DNA of 64,000 nt from Nitrosomonas sp. HPC101 (GTDB lineage Bacteria; Pseudomonadota; Gammaproteobacteria; Burkholderiales; Nitrosomonadaceae): contig NZ_QRCC01000008.1 of NCBI RefSeq assembly GCF_009833125.1, positions 1-64,000 of the forward strand, in the 5' to 3' direction. Under the pieces are notes generated by a model that searched no databases, was not told the DNA's origin, and saw only the letters and a program-made list of their open reading frames with translations. Positions 56,854 to 64,000 of this stretch are shown piece after piece. The stretch's first letter is position 1; each line of letters opens with the position of its first letter. The position numbers were made by a program, and so were the translations under genes.

Positions 56854-56865
56854 AAAGAGAGCTCT

Positions 56866-58185
56866 ATGATTTACAAAATGAGCAAAACGGAGCGCGTAAC
56901 CTTTAAGAATCCGGTTGTCAGGTGGATTGATGAGCGATTACCGATCTTTACGCTGATGAGGAAAGAGTACAAGGTATTTCCTATTCCTCGCAACGTCAAC
57001 TATTTCTGGAATTTCGGGGCTATTGCCATATTCATGCTGATAGTGATGATGGCTACCGGCATTGTAATGGCTATGCATTATACGGCCGATACCAGGCTTG
57101 CCTTTGATTCCGTCGAACGCATTATGCGTGATGTCAATGGTGGTTGGCTGATCCGTTATGTGCATATGAACGGTGCTTCTTTCTTATTTGTGGCTGTTTA
57201 TATTCATATTTTTCGCGGTATCTATTACGGTTCTTATAAAAAACCACGTGAATTGCTCTGGATGCTGGGGGTTTTGATTTTCCTGTTGCTGATGGGAACA
57301 GCCTTCATTGGCCATGTTCTACCGTGGGGACAGATGTCGTTCTGGAGTGCCACTGTGATTACCAATTTATTTTCCGCCATTCCATTGATTGGTGACGGTA
57401 TCGTTACCCTGCTGTGGGGTGGATTTTCCGTTGATAATCCAACACTGACGCGTTTTTTCGCGCTGCATTACCTGTTGCCTTTCATTATTATTTTTGTGAT
57501 ATTCCTGCATGTCTGTACGCTGCACATAGCCGGATCGAATAACCCACTGGGTATCAATGTTAAGAAATCACAGGATACACTGCCGTTTCACCCGTACTTT
57601 ACGACGCGGGATATGTTCGGGCTGCTGGTCTTCCTGATGATTTATGCCGTGTTTGTGTTCTACATGCCTAACGTGTTTAACCATCCGGATAATTATATTC
57701 CGGCCGATCCATTGGTTACGCCGACGCATATTACGCCGGAATGGTATTTTCTCCCCTTTTATGCCATGCTGCGTGCGATTACCTTTGATATTCCTATTCC
57801 ATTTATGGATATCATCCTGGTTAGCGCCAAATTGGGTGGAGTGATTGCGATGTTCGGATCGATCATTCTGTTGTTCTTCCTGCCGTGGCTGGATTCGCAT
57901 CCGATTCGCAGTGCGCGTTTTCGTCCGCTGTTCCGGTTCTTTCTAATTGCTTTGGTACTTGATTTTGTCTTTCTTGGCTATGTAGGGTCTCAGCCAGCTG
58001 ATGCGACATTACTGGATATCCCGCTCAATCATTTTGGCCTGACTGGAACTGTCTATTATTATGCGTTCTTTCTGGTCATACTGCCTTTACTTAGCAAAAT
58101 CGAGAAAGGGCGCGAGCTTCCCACCAGCATTCATCAGGTAATTTTGCAGGCAGGTAACAGTTCAACGAGCGGAAAAAATGAGTAA
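56866..58185 (+). CDS. petB: Cytochrome b of the bc1 complex
   Basis: Di-heme membrane subunit with both quinone sites. 439 residues, eight helices expected. Axial His pairs are in YVHMNGASFLFVAVYIHIFRG and ALHYLLPF/FLHVCTLH; the Qo-site motif is PEWY (HITPEWYFLPFYAM). ATG at 56866 or four codons later (MSKTERV). The end overlaps petC by eight bases. Confidence 0.96.
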   Translation: MIYKMSKTERVTFKNPVVRWIDERLPIFTLMRKEYKVFPIPRNVNYFWNFGAIAIFMLIVMMATGIVMAMHYTADTRLAFDSVERIMRDVNGGWLIRYVHMNGASFLFVAVYIHIFRGIYYGSYKKPRELLWMLGVLIFLLLMGTAFIGHVLPWGQMSFWSATVITNLFSAIPLIGDGIVTLLWGGFSVDNPTLTRFFALHYLLPFIIIFVIFLHVCTLHIAGSNNPLGINVKKSQDTLPFHPYFTTRDMFGLLVFLMIYAVFVFYMPNVFNHPDNYIPADPLVTPTHITPEWYFLPFYAMLRAITFDIPIPFMDIILVSAKLGGVIAMFGSIILLFFLPWLDSHPIRSARFRPLFRFFLIALVLDFVFLGYVGSQPADATLLDIPLNHFGLTGTVYYYAFFLVILPLLSKIEKGRELPTSIHQVILQAGNSSTSGKNE

Positions 58186-58957
58186 GGCCATGAAAATCAA
58201 ACGATTACTCATTTTCGCATTGTTTTCTGTTCTGGCAGTGGTGCTGTCACCTGTAGCCCATACCGTCGAGCCGATCCAGTTGCCGATCCAGGATTGGCAC
58301 TTCTCCGGGCCGCTGAGCACATTCGATCGTGCGTCACTTCAACGTGGCTATATGATTTATCGCAGGATTTGTGCTGCTTGCCACAGTATGAAGCATGTAG
58401 CCTTTCGTAACCTGGAAGCGATTGGTTACAGCGAGGAACAAATCAAAGCGATTGCTGCAGAGTATATGTATACCGATGGGCCTGACGAAGGAGGCAATAT
58501 GTATGAGCGTCCCGGTCTTCCCAGTGATTATTTCAAATCACCCTATCCCAACCATAACGCGGCCAGAGCTATCCATAACGGGGCTTTGCCTCCCGACCTT
58601 TCTCTGATCATCAAGGCGCGTCACCATGGTCCAGATCATGTCTATGGCATTCTGACTGGCTATGAAGCGGCTCCGGAAGGGACAGCTCTGCGTGCAGGGC
58701 AGTATTGGAATCGATACATGCCCGGTCACATCATCGCGATGATGCCGCCGTTGGCAGGAAATATGATTGCCTACGAAGATGGAACACCGCAGACACTGGA
58801 ACAATATGCGCGAGATGTCGTGACATTTCTAACCTGGGCAGCGGAACCCATGCTAGAGGACAGGAAACGTGCCGGGATGAAAGTGTTGCTTTTCCTGCTC
58901 ATCTTTACAGGCATTATGTATGCTATCCAGAAAAGAATCTGGGCTGCTGTGCGTTGA
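58178..58957 (+). CDS. petC: Cytochrome c1 of the bc1 complex
   Basis: Membrane-anchored c-type cytochrome passing electrons from Rieske to soluble cytochrome c. 259 residues: signal peptide (KRLLIFALFSVLAVVLSPVAH), heme site CAACH (about residue 65), Met-ligand region in GHIIAMMPPL, and a C-terminal membrane helix (MKVLLFLLIFTGIMYAIQKR). Last gene of petABC. Confidence 0.96.
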   Translation: MSKAMKIKRLLIFALFSVLAVVLSPVAHTVEPIQLPIQDWHFSGPLSTFDRASLQRGYMIYRRICAACHSMKHVAFRNLEAIGYSEEQIKAIAAEYMYTDGPDEGGNMYERPGLPSDYFKSPYPNHNAARAIHNGALPPDLSLIIKARHHGPDHVYGILTGYEAAPEGTALRAGQYWNRYMPGHIIAMMPPLAGNMIAYEDGTPQTLEQYARDVVTFLTWAAEPMLEDRKRAGMKVLLFLLIFTGIMYAIQKRIWAAVR

Positions 58958-59109
58958 GGGAATGGTAATCAATACGCAGGCTTAAAATACTATTTATTTC
59001 TGCAAACCATACTTTTTTGTCTGTTTTCCTTTGCGCTGGCAGTCTCACACCTTTCCTGGTCTGCATGCCATGCATCTAACCTTTCTTGCTGCATTTTTCA
59101 ATGATCCTG

Positions 59110-59889
59110 TCAAAGCAGAACCTTCAACCCTGCTGTAGCAAGCACGATTGCTAAAGCAAAACGGATCCATCGTCCTGTAATCCTGTTGGCAAGCTTGCTC
59201 CCCGCAATGACTGCTGGTATGGAGCCAGCTAACAGGCTGATGAGCATTTCGCCATCCACCATTCCTGCGAACAAATAACCCATGCCGGCAATAACCGCTA
59301 ATGGTATGGCATGTACGATTTCCGTGGCAACCAGGCGGTGCGGTGTTATACGTAATGGATAAAGGTACAGCAGCATTACACTTCCCAGAACGCCCGCTCC
59401 CACTGATGTCAGTGCAACACATATTCCAAGGATTGAGCCTGCAAGGATCGTCAGCACTGTTTGCATTGTCCTGAATCGTTCTGGATGTCCAGTCTGCTTT
59501 CTTTTGGCAAAAGCGACCAGTCTTGGGGCTGCCAGTAACCCGATCGCTGTAACCAGCACTATTGTGCCGATACCCTTTGTAAGCCAGTCTATCTTTACGA
59601 TATGCGTTCCCATACTTACCAGCAATACGGTAAGTGAGGCCATCGGAAGGCTGCCTGTCCACAAACGCTTGACTATCTGCCAGTCCACATTGCCGCTGGT
59701 GTGATGTATCCGTGCGCCAGCTATTTTAGTGATGGCTGCAAACCACAAATCAGTAGCGACGGCAGTTGTTGGTGATATTCCGAAAAACAGTAACAGGATA
59801 GGTGTCATCAAAGCGCCACCTCCAACACCGGTCAGTCCAATCACAAAACCAGTGAATGTACCGGCAAGCGTGTAGGACAAGTCAATCAT
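59110..59889 (-). CDS. TauE/SafE-family membrane permease
   Basis: 259 residues with about seven to eight hydrophobic segments of the TauE/SafE (DUF81) family, putative exporters of sulfite, sulfonates or related anions. The N-terminal GLTGVGGGALMTPILL and the second-half ALTSVGAGVLGSVMLL are the two inverted family repeats. Monocistronic, convergent with petC. Substrate cannot be told from sequence. Confidence 0.88.
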   Translation of the reverse strand: MIDLSYTLAGTFTGFVIGLTGVGGGALMTPILLLFFGISPTTAVATDLWFAAITKIAGARIHHTSGNVDWQIVKRLWTGSLPMASLTVLLVSMGTHIVKIDWLTKGIGTIVLVTAIGLLAAPRLVAFAKRKQTGHPERFRTMQTVLTILAGSILGICVALTSVGAGVLGSVMLLYLYPLRITPHRLVATEIVHAIPLAVIAGMGYLFAGMVDGEMLISLLAGSIPAVIAGSKLANRITGRWIRFALAIVLATAGLKVLL

Positions 59890-60198
59890 GCAAAATTCTC
59901 ATACTGTTTGTGTCATTTTAAAAATGATGTTTCGCGAGAATCCAGAGGATCTCTGATCAGCATTAATATTGTTTATCCGACAGGTATTGATGATAAATCT
60001 TGTATACGTGCAAAAGGATGGCAGTTTATCGCGATTTGATTTTTATGACGAAGCTTTCTGTCCAATAACCGTATTTACGGAGAGGCAGGTGATTATTTCG
60101 GGTAAAACAATAAGGATGGATATGCCCTCGGATACTGGCTGGTGACTAGTACCCGCCGGATTCAAGAAGTTGTATTAATTGCAACTAACCGGGTTTGT
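59890..60198. other. Intergenic region before the permease gene, no gene recognised
   Basis: About 309 bases; it holds the permease promoter (minus strand) and the 3' end of the DUF4124 transcript. No coding frame or RNA recognised. Confidence 0.5.
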
Positions 60199-60693
60199 TT
60201 AGAGGTTGTTAAGCTCTGTTTTCAGCGCTTGGATGTTACGTTCATGTGAGACAGCCTGGTTACGCAGCTGGAGAATATCAAAATGGTTTGAGATAAAATA
60301 TGGATGATTGGGTAAATGGCTTTGCATTTTCCGGAGAGTCAGATCAATGATTTTCAGAACATCTTCCAGCAATCTGGTTTCGTTGGCAAGTTCCTGAGAA
60401 AGGATTTGCCGACGTTTGGTATCTCGCTGATCCTGTTGAAGTTTACTGACTTTGGGATAGCTTCCGTTAAGGGTGATCTGTGTGACTCCGGAATTGGGGT
60501 CCACCCGGCGGGTGGTATTTACCAATCTGGTTTTCCCGGGTTGAATTTCTATGGAACCTTTGGCTGCATTGTTGGTAAAGATGATGCGCCCATGCTCATC
60601 CACCAGTTTATAAATACCGGAGGCCGTACAAATAGTGGAAGATCCGAATGCAACAATTCCAATCAGAATGCTCACGTAGTAAGTTTGTTTCAT
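60199..60693 (-). CDS. DUF4124-domain exported protein
   Basis: 164 residues from ATG 60693; upstream in-frame starts would overlap the end of glnA and bury the signal peptide (KQTYYVSILIGIVAFGSSTICTA). The mature N-terminus IYKLVDEHGRIIFTN is a DUF4124 domain, common in betaproteobacterial periplasmic proteins of unknown role. The rest is a charged coiled-coil-like helix (about residues 80-164). Lies 155 bases downstream of glnA on the same strand, an association often seen in betaproteobacteria. Confidence 0.82.
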   Translation of the reverse strand: MKQTYYVSILIGIVAFGSSTICTASGIYKLVDEHGRIIFTNNAAKGSIEIQPGKTRLVNTTRRVDPNSGVTQITLNGSYPKVSKLQQDQRDTKRRQILSQELANETRLLEDVLKIIDLTLRKMQSHLPNHPYFISNHFDILQLRNQAVSHERNIQALKTELNNL

Positions 60694-60847
60694 GATAACT
60701 TTCCCGATTTCTGAAAAAATGGTTTCAAACCGAAGTCCCGTATTAAATAAATCAGGAGAAATACGGGGTTCTGTCTGGGAAGTATCAGATTTTAAGCCGG
60801 GTGTATAGCAGACGATCTGTAAATAAGCGTGAGTTAGTACCGTTTTT

Positions 60848-62254
60848 TCACAGACTATAGTACAAGGCAAATTCAACAGGGTGCGTCGTAGTGCGCAACA
60901 GTGTTGCTTCTTCCGACTTGAGCTTGATAAAAGCGTCGATTGTATCGTTGGAAAATACATTGCCGCGTATCAGAAACTCGCGATCCTGGTCCAGGCTTTC
61001 CAGAGCTTCTTCCAGTGATGCACAGGTACTGGGCACCATCGAGGCTTCCTCCGGAGGCAGATCATAAAGATTTTTGTCAATTGGGTCGCCCGGATGGATT
61101 TTGTTTTGTATGCCATCCAGCCCTGCCATCAGCAAAGCAGTAAAGGTAAGATACGGGTTGGCACTGGGATCAGGGAAGCGAATTTCAATACGCCGCTGTT
61201 TGGGACTGCTGGCATAAGGGATGCGCACAGCGGCTGACCGATTGCTGGAAGAGTACGCAATATTGACTGGCGCTTCGAAACCGGCAACCAGCCTTTTATA
61301 AGAGTTGGTGCCCGGGTTGGCAAAAGCATTCAGCGCCTTGGCATGCCGGATAATACCGCCAATATAATACAATGCAATTTCTGACATGCCAGCATAGCCA
61401 TTTCCTGCAAACAGGTTTTTACCATCCTTCCAGATTGACTGATGAACATGCATGCCCGAGCCATTATCGCCAACAATCGGTTTAGGCATAAATGTCGCTG
61501 TTTTGCCGTAGGAAACAGCAATATTATGAATAACGTACTTCATCAGTTGATTCCAATCAGCGCGTTTCACCAGACTATTGAAGCGGGTGCCAATTTCACA
61601 TTGCCCGGCATTGGCAACTTCATGGTGATGAACTTCAACAGGAACTCCTAGTTCATCCAGCACCATACACATGGCTGAGCGGATATCGTGCAGGGAATCT
61701 ACTGGTGGTACCGGCATATATCCGCCTTTGACTGCGGGTCGATAACCATTGTTGCTGCCCTCATAGCGCTTCCTCGAACTCCAGGAGGCTTCTTCGGATT
61801 CGATTTTGACAAAGCACCCGGACATATCGGCATGCCAGCGTACCGAGTCAAAAATAAAAAACTCTAATTCCGGGCCGAAGTAGGCAGTATCACCGATACC
61901 GGTGGATTTCAGATAAGTTTCGCCCCGTCTGGCCAGTGATCGCGGATCGCGGCTGTATCCCTGTCCATCTGCAGGATCGATAACATCGCAGGTCAGCAGC
62001 AATGTGGTTTCTTCCATGAAAGGATCCAGTGAAGCAGTTTCCGGATCAGGCATAAGCAACATATCGGATGCGTGAATATTTTTCCAGCCGGCAATTGAAG
62101 ATCCATCAAACGGATGGCCATCTTCGAATTTATCAGCGTCAAAAGTATGTGCGGGAACTGTGACATGATGTTCCTTGCCGTTGGTATCGGTGAAGCGCAG
62201 ATCAATGAACTTGACTTCATGGTCCTGAATCATCTTTAAAACATCAGCTGCCAC
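60848..62254 (-). CDS. glnA: Glutamine synthetase, type I
   Basis: Assimilates ammonia into glutamine; in an ammonia oxidiser this is the route from energy substrate to biomass. 468 residues (E. coli 469). Blocks [26 protein letters not shown] and GTNSYKR(L)V are intact, and the adenylylation Tyr is in NLYDLPPEE (about residue 397), target of GlnE in this window. The start is GTG at 62254, chosen because CTGGAG lies seven to ten bases ahead and the family begins AADVLKMI; a longer frame adds eight unrelated residues. Confidence 0.97.
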   Translation of the reverse strand: MAADVLKMIQDHEVKFIDLRFTDTNGKEHHVTVPAHTFDADKFEDGHPFDGSSIAGWKNIHASDMLLMPDPETASLDPFMEETTLLLTCDVIDPADGQGYSRDPRSLARRGETYLKSTGIGDTAYFGPELEFFIFDSVRWHADMSGCFVKIESEEASWSSRKRYEGSNNGYRPAVKGGYMPVPPVDSLHDIRSAMCMVLDELGVPVEVHHHEVANAGQCEIGTRFNSLVKRADWNQLMKYVIHNIAVSYGKTATFMPKPIVGDNGSGMHVHQSIWKDGKNLFAGNGYAGMSEIALYYIGGIIRHAKALNAFANPGTNSYKRLVAGFEAPVNIAYSSSNRSAAVRIPYASSPKQRRIEIRFPDPSANPYLTFTALLMAGLDGIQNKIHPGDPIDKNLYDLPPEEASMVPSTCASLEEALESLDQDREFLIRGNVFSNDTIDAFIKLKSEEATLLRTTTHPVEFALYYSL

Positions 62255-62297
62255 AGTTTTTCTCCAGAAAAGTATCATTTGTTTTGTGAAACGGTTT

Positions 62298-62340
62298 GCA
62301 AGGTACGCGAACTTGGCAGGGAAAATGCAAGCAAGGTACG
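62298..62340. repeat. Ten-base direct repeat upstream of glnA
   Basis: GCAAGGTACG occurs at 62298-62307 and again at 62331-62340, 33 bases apart start to start (about three helical turns), 44-86 bases before the glnA start. The phasing would suit an activator binding twice on one DNA face, but no known regulator motif was recognised. Confidence 0.4.
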
Positions 62341-62478
62341 TTGACCGGTATTGTACCGTTGGGCAGGTAGCGAATAAATAGGCCCATCATTTTATTTCGG
62401 GTAAAAAACTGTGGCCTATCTGCATTTTGAATAAAAATCCGGAAAACGGCGGCACAGGTTACATCCGGAAACAGAGGC

Positions 62479-63507
62479 TCATGAAAATGTCAGGGTGGAC
62501 TGTGGAGTATTTCGTATTGCTTGCAGAAGCTGGGTCATATCGTCTGGCAACGGAGATTCCCAGCGCATGATCTGTCTGCTGTCAGGATGAGTGAGTTCGA
62601 GCTGCAGAGCGTGCAGCGCCTGCCTGGGCAGGTGTGCAATTACATTGATTGCTGGCGGGTTGGATGAAATTTTGCCATATACTGGATCTCCTACCAGTGG
62701 ATGGCCAATAGACATCAGATGAACGCGGATCTGATGTGTGCGCCCGGTTTCCAGGCTGCATTGCAGCAACGTGCAGGCAGTGAACTTTTCCAGAACTTGA
62801 TAATATGTGCGGGCGGGTTTGCCATGTCGTACCACTGCCATGCGGGTGCGATGTACAGGGTGCCGTCCGATAGGTGCGTCTACCAGACCGTCTTTCTCGA
62901 TCTTGCCCAGTGCGAGTGCGAAATAGTAACGTTTGACTGTACGTTGCTGCAATTGCCTGACCAGATCGAGTTGTGCCTCGATTGTCTTGGCAACAACCAG
63001 CAGACCGGTAGTATCTTTGTTCAGCCGATGAACGATACCGGCACGGGGCACCTGGCTTAACTGTGGAGCGTGGTTAAGCAAAGCGTTCAGTAATGTTCCA
63101 TGCCAATTGCCATTTCCTGGATGGACGACCAGGCCGGCAGTTTTGTCGACAACAATCAGATGATCGTCCTCGTAAATAATGCTGAGTGGAATAGCCTCAG
63201 CCTGATAGCTCTGATCACTTTCAATCAACCCGACGGTAATACAAATTGTTTCTCCTCCCCATATTTTTTGCCTGGTTGATCCTGTCGTACCATCCACGCT
63301 GATACGGTTCTCTCCAATCCATCGTTGTAGCCGGCTACGCGACCATTGAGGAAGCAGTTGAGCCAGCGCCTGATCCAGTCGTAATCCTGCAAGATTGCCT
63401 GGTGCAATCAGCTCAATGATGTTTTTACTTTCCTGATCGCCGGCTGCGGATGCATCAGGCTTTGCGCTATAATCGCGCTTATCTTGCCCGTTATCGAGAT
63501 TATTCAT
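62479..63507 (-). CDS. rluD: RluD-type 23S rRNA pseudouridine synthase with altered catalytic motif
   Basis: Family of enzymes that makes pseudouridines 1911/1915/1917 in helix 69 of 23S rRNA. 342 residues: a polar N-terminal tail, an S4 RNA-binding domain (about 40-90; RLDQALAQLLP) and the catalytic domain. The block that normally reads HRLDKDTTG is HRLNKDTTG here (Asn163, codon AAC at 63021-63019). The replaced Asp is the catalytic residue of the family (Asp139 in E. coli RluD). The rest, including AGRTHQIRVH-like (ETGRTHQIRVHL) and GDPVYG, looks intact. ATG 63507 directly abuts the divergent bamD start. See findings. Confidence 0.88.
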   Translation of the reverse strand: MNNLDNGQDKRDYSAKPDASAAGDQESKNIIELIAPGNLAGLRLDQALAQLLPQWSRSRLQRWIGENRISVDGTTGSTRQKIWGGETICITVGLIESDQSYQAEAIPLSIIYEDDHLIVVDKTAGLVVHPGNGNWHGTLLNALLNHAPQLSQVPRAGIVHRLNKDTTGLLVVAKTIEAQLDLVRQLQQRTVKRYYFALALGKIEKDGLVDAPIGRHPVHRTRMAVVRHGKPARTYYQVLEKFTACTLLQCSLETGRTHQIRVHLMSIGHPLVGDPVYGKISSNPPAINVIAHLPRQALHALQLELTHPDSRQIMRWESPLPDDMTQLLQAIRNTPQSTLTFS

Positions 63508-64000
63508 ATGTTGCGACAATTTTTGGCAGGGGGGGTGATAGTATTGCTGGTCTCATGCGGCATACTGTCCGAGAAAACTGTTGATAACAGTCAGTGGTCT
63601 GCGAGTAAATTTTATGTTGAAGCTAAAAATGAGCTCAACGAGGGTAATTATTCAGCTGCAGTCAAGCTGTTTGAGGCTCTGGAAGCCCGTTACCCCTATG
63701 GGCGGTTCGCTCAACAGGCACAACTTGAAATAGCCTACGCTTACTATAAGGATCAGGAACAGGCTTCGGCCATTGCGGCGGCAGACCGGTTTATCCAGCT
63801 TTATCCGCATCATCATAATATTGACTATGCTTATTATATCAAGGGACTTGCCAACTTTAATGATGATCAGGGTCTGCTGGGGTATATAACAACGAAAATC
63901 ATCAAGCAGGATTTGAGTGAACGGGATGCAAAGGCTTCAAGAGAATCATTTGAAAGCTTCAAGCTGCTGGTGACCCGCTATCCAGATAGTAAATATACAC
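63508..64000 (+). CDS. bamD: BamD outer-membrane assembly lipoprotein, 5' part
   Basis: Essential TPR lipoprotein of the BAM complex (ComL in Neisseria). The first 164 codons lie in the window; the gene continues past its end. Signal peptide MLRQFLAGGVIVLLVSC with Cys17 as the lipid-modified residue. TPR-type helices follow, e.g. YVEAKNELNEGNYSAAVKLF and a second repeat with FAQQAQLEIAYAYYKDQ, then the conserved YAYYIKGLANF. Divergent from rluD, the usual betaproteobacterial arrangement. Confidence 0.94.
   Translation, partial: MLRQFLAGGVIVLLVSCGILSEKTVDNSQWSASKFYVEAKNELNEGNYSAAVKLFEALEARYPYGRFAQQAQLEIAYAYYKDQEQASAIAAADRFIQLYPHHHNIDYAYYIKGLANFNDDQGLLGYITTKIIKQDLSERDAKASRESFESFKLLVTRYPDSKYT

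Noticed and set aside
62305-62330. Sigma54-like TGGCA...TGCA element near glnA
   Set aside because: It points away from glnA (plus strand) and deviates from the consensus at the key C and T positions.

Overview
The window reads as about 64 kb of chromosome from a betaproteobacterium, most probably a Nitrosomonas-like ammonia oxidiser. This is an inference from overall protein resemblance: the minCDE genes, the lolB-ispE-tRNA-Gln-prs-rplY-pth-ychF run, the ilvBNC-psd-pssA run, RegBA, a periplasmic di-heme peroxidase of the Nitrosomonas type and a petABC bc1 operon. No ammonia-oxidation gene lies in the window, so the genus is not proven. Almost everything is intact core metabolism; only the first 3.1 kb is accessory DNA.

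Layout. 1-3143: a decayed mobile region with fragments of an IS110-type transposase, at least two IS3-type transposases and a tyrosine integrase, surrounding one intact PepSY-type iron-linked membrane protein and ending at tRNA-Ser(GGA). 3.3-6.5 kb: ubiD, ubiA, ubiC (ubiquinone). 6.4-10 kb: a receiver-only regulator and trkA-trkH (potassium uptake). 10.2-12.2 kb: an unrecognised membrane-anchored protein and a Slp-family lipoprotein. 12.4-14.3 kb: minCDE. 14.5-19.7 kb: lolB, ispE, tRNA-Gln, prs, rplY, pth, ychF. 19.9-21.7 kb: a crcB-DUF190-EamA operon and a 62-residue lipoprotein. 22.2-22.5 kb: tRNA-Pro, -Arg, -His behind a good sigma70 promoter. 22.9-28.2 kb: glnE and the fatty-acid cis/trans isomerase cti. 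28.5-35 kb: yhdP, a nitrilase-family amidase, tldD. 35.3-40.1 kb: ilvBNC, psd, pssA. 40.2-43.9 kb: regBA, cytochrome c peroxidase, rppH. 44.2-48.8 kb: proS, a lytic transglycosylase, a TlpA-like thioredoxin, leuA. 49-55.8 kb: an IscR-led SUF operon (iscR-sufA-sufB-sufC-sufD-sufS-sufU-nfu). 56.3-59 kb: petABC. 59.1-64 kb: a TauE/SafE permease, a DUF4124 protein, glnA, and divergent rluD and bamD (bamD runs off the end).

How the parts connect. Ubiquinone synthesis, the bc1 complex, RegBA redox sensing and the di-heme peroxidase belong to one quinone/cytochrome c respiratory theme. The SUF operon supplies Fe-S clusters, including that of the Rieske protein, and has an IscR type-1-like site over its promoter. 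GlnE (adenylylation) and GlnA (its target, with the target tyrosine visible) form the nitrogen-assimilation pair.

I did not find a complete new system. The observations most worth checking are: the RluD homologue with Asn where the catalytic Asp of the HRLD motif should be; the decayed integrative element beside tRNA-Ser; stacked inverted repeats in the petABC leader; a possible branched-chain leader peptide and attenuator before ilvB; and the iron-type box and 39-bp palindrome beside the PepSY gene.
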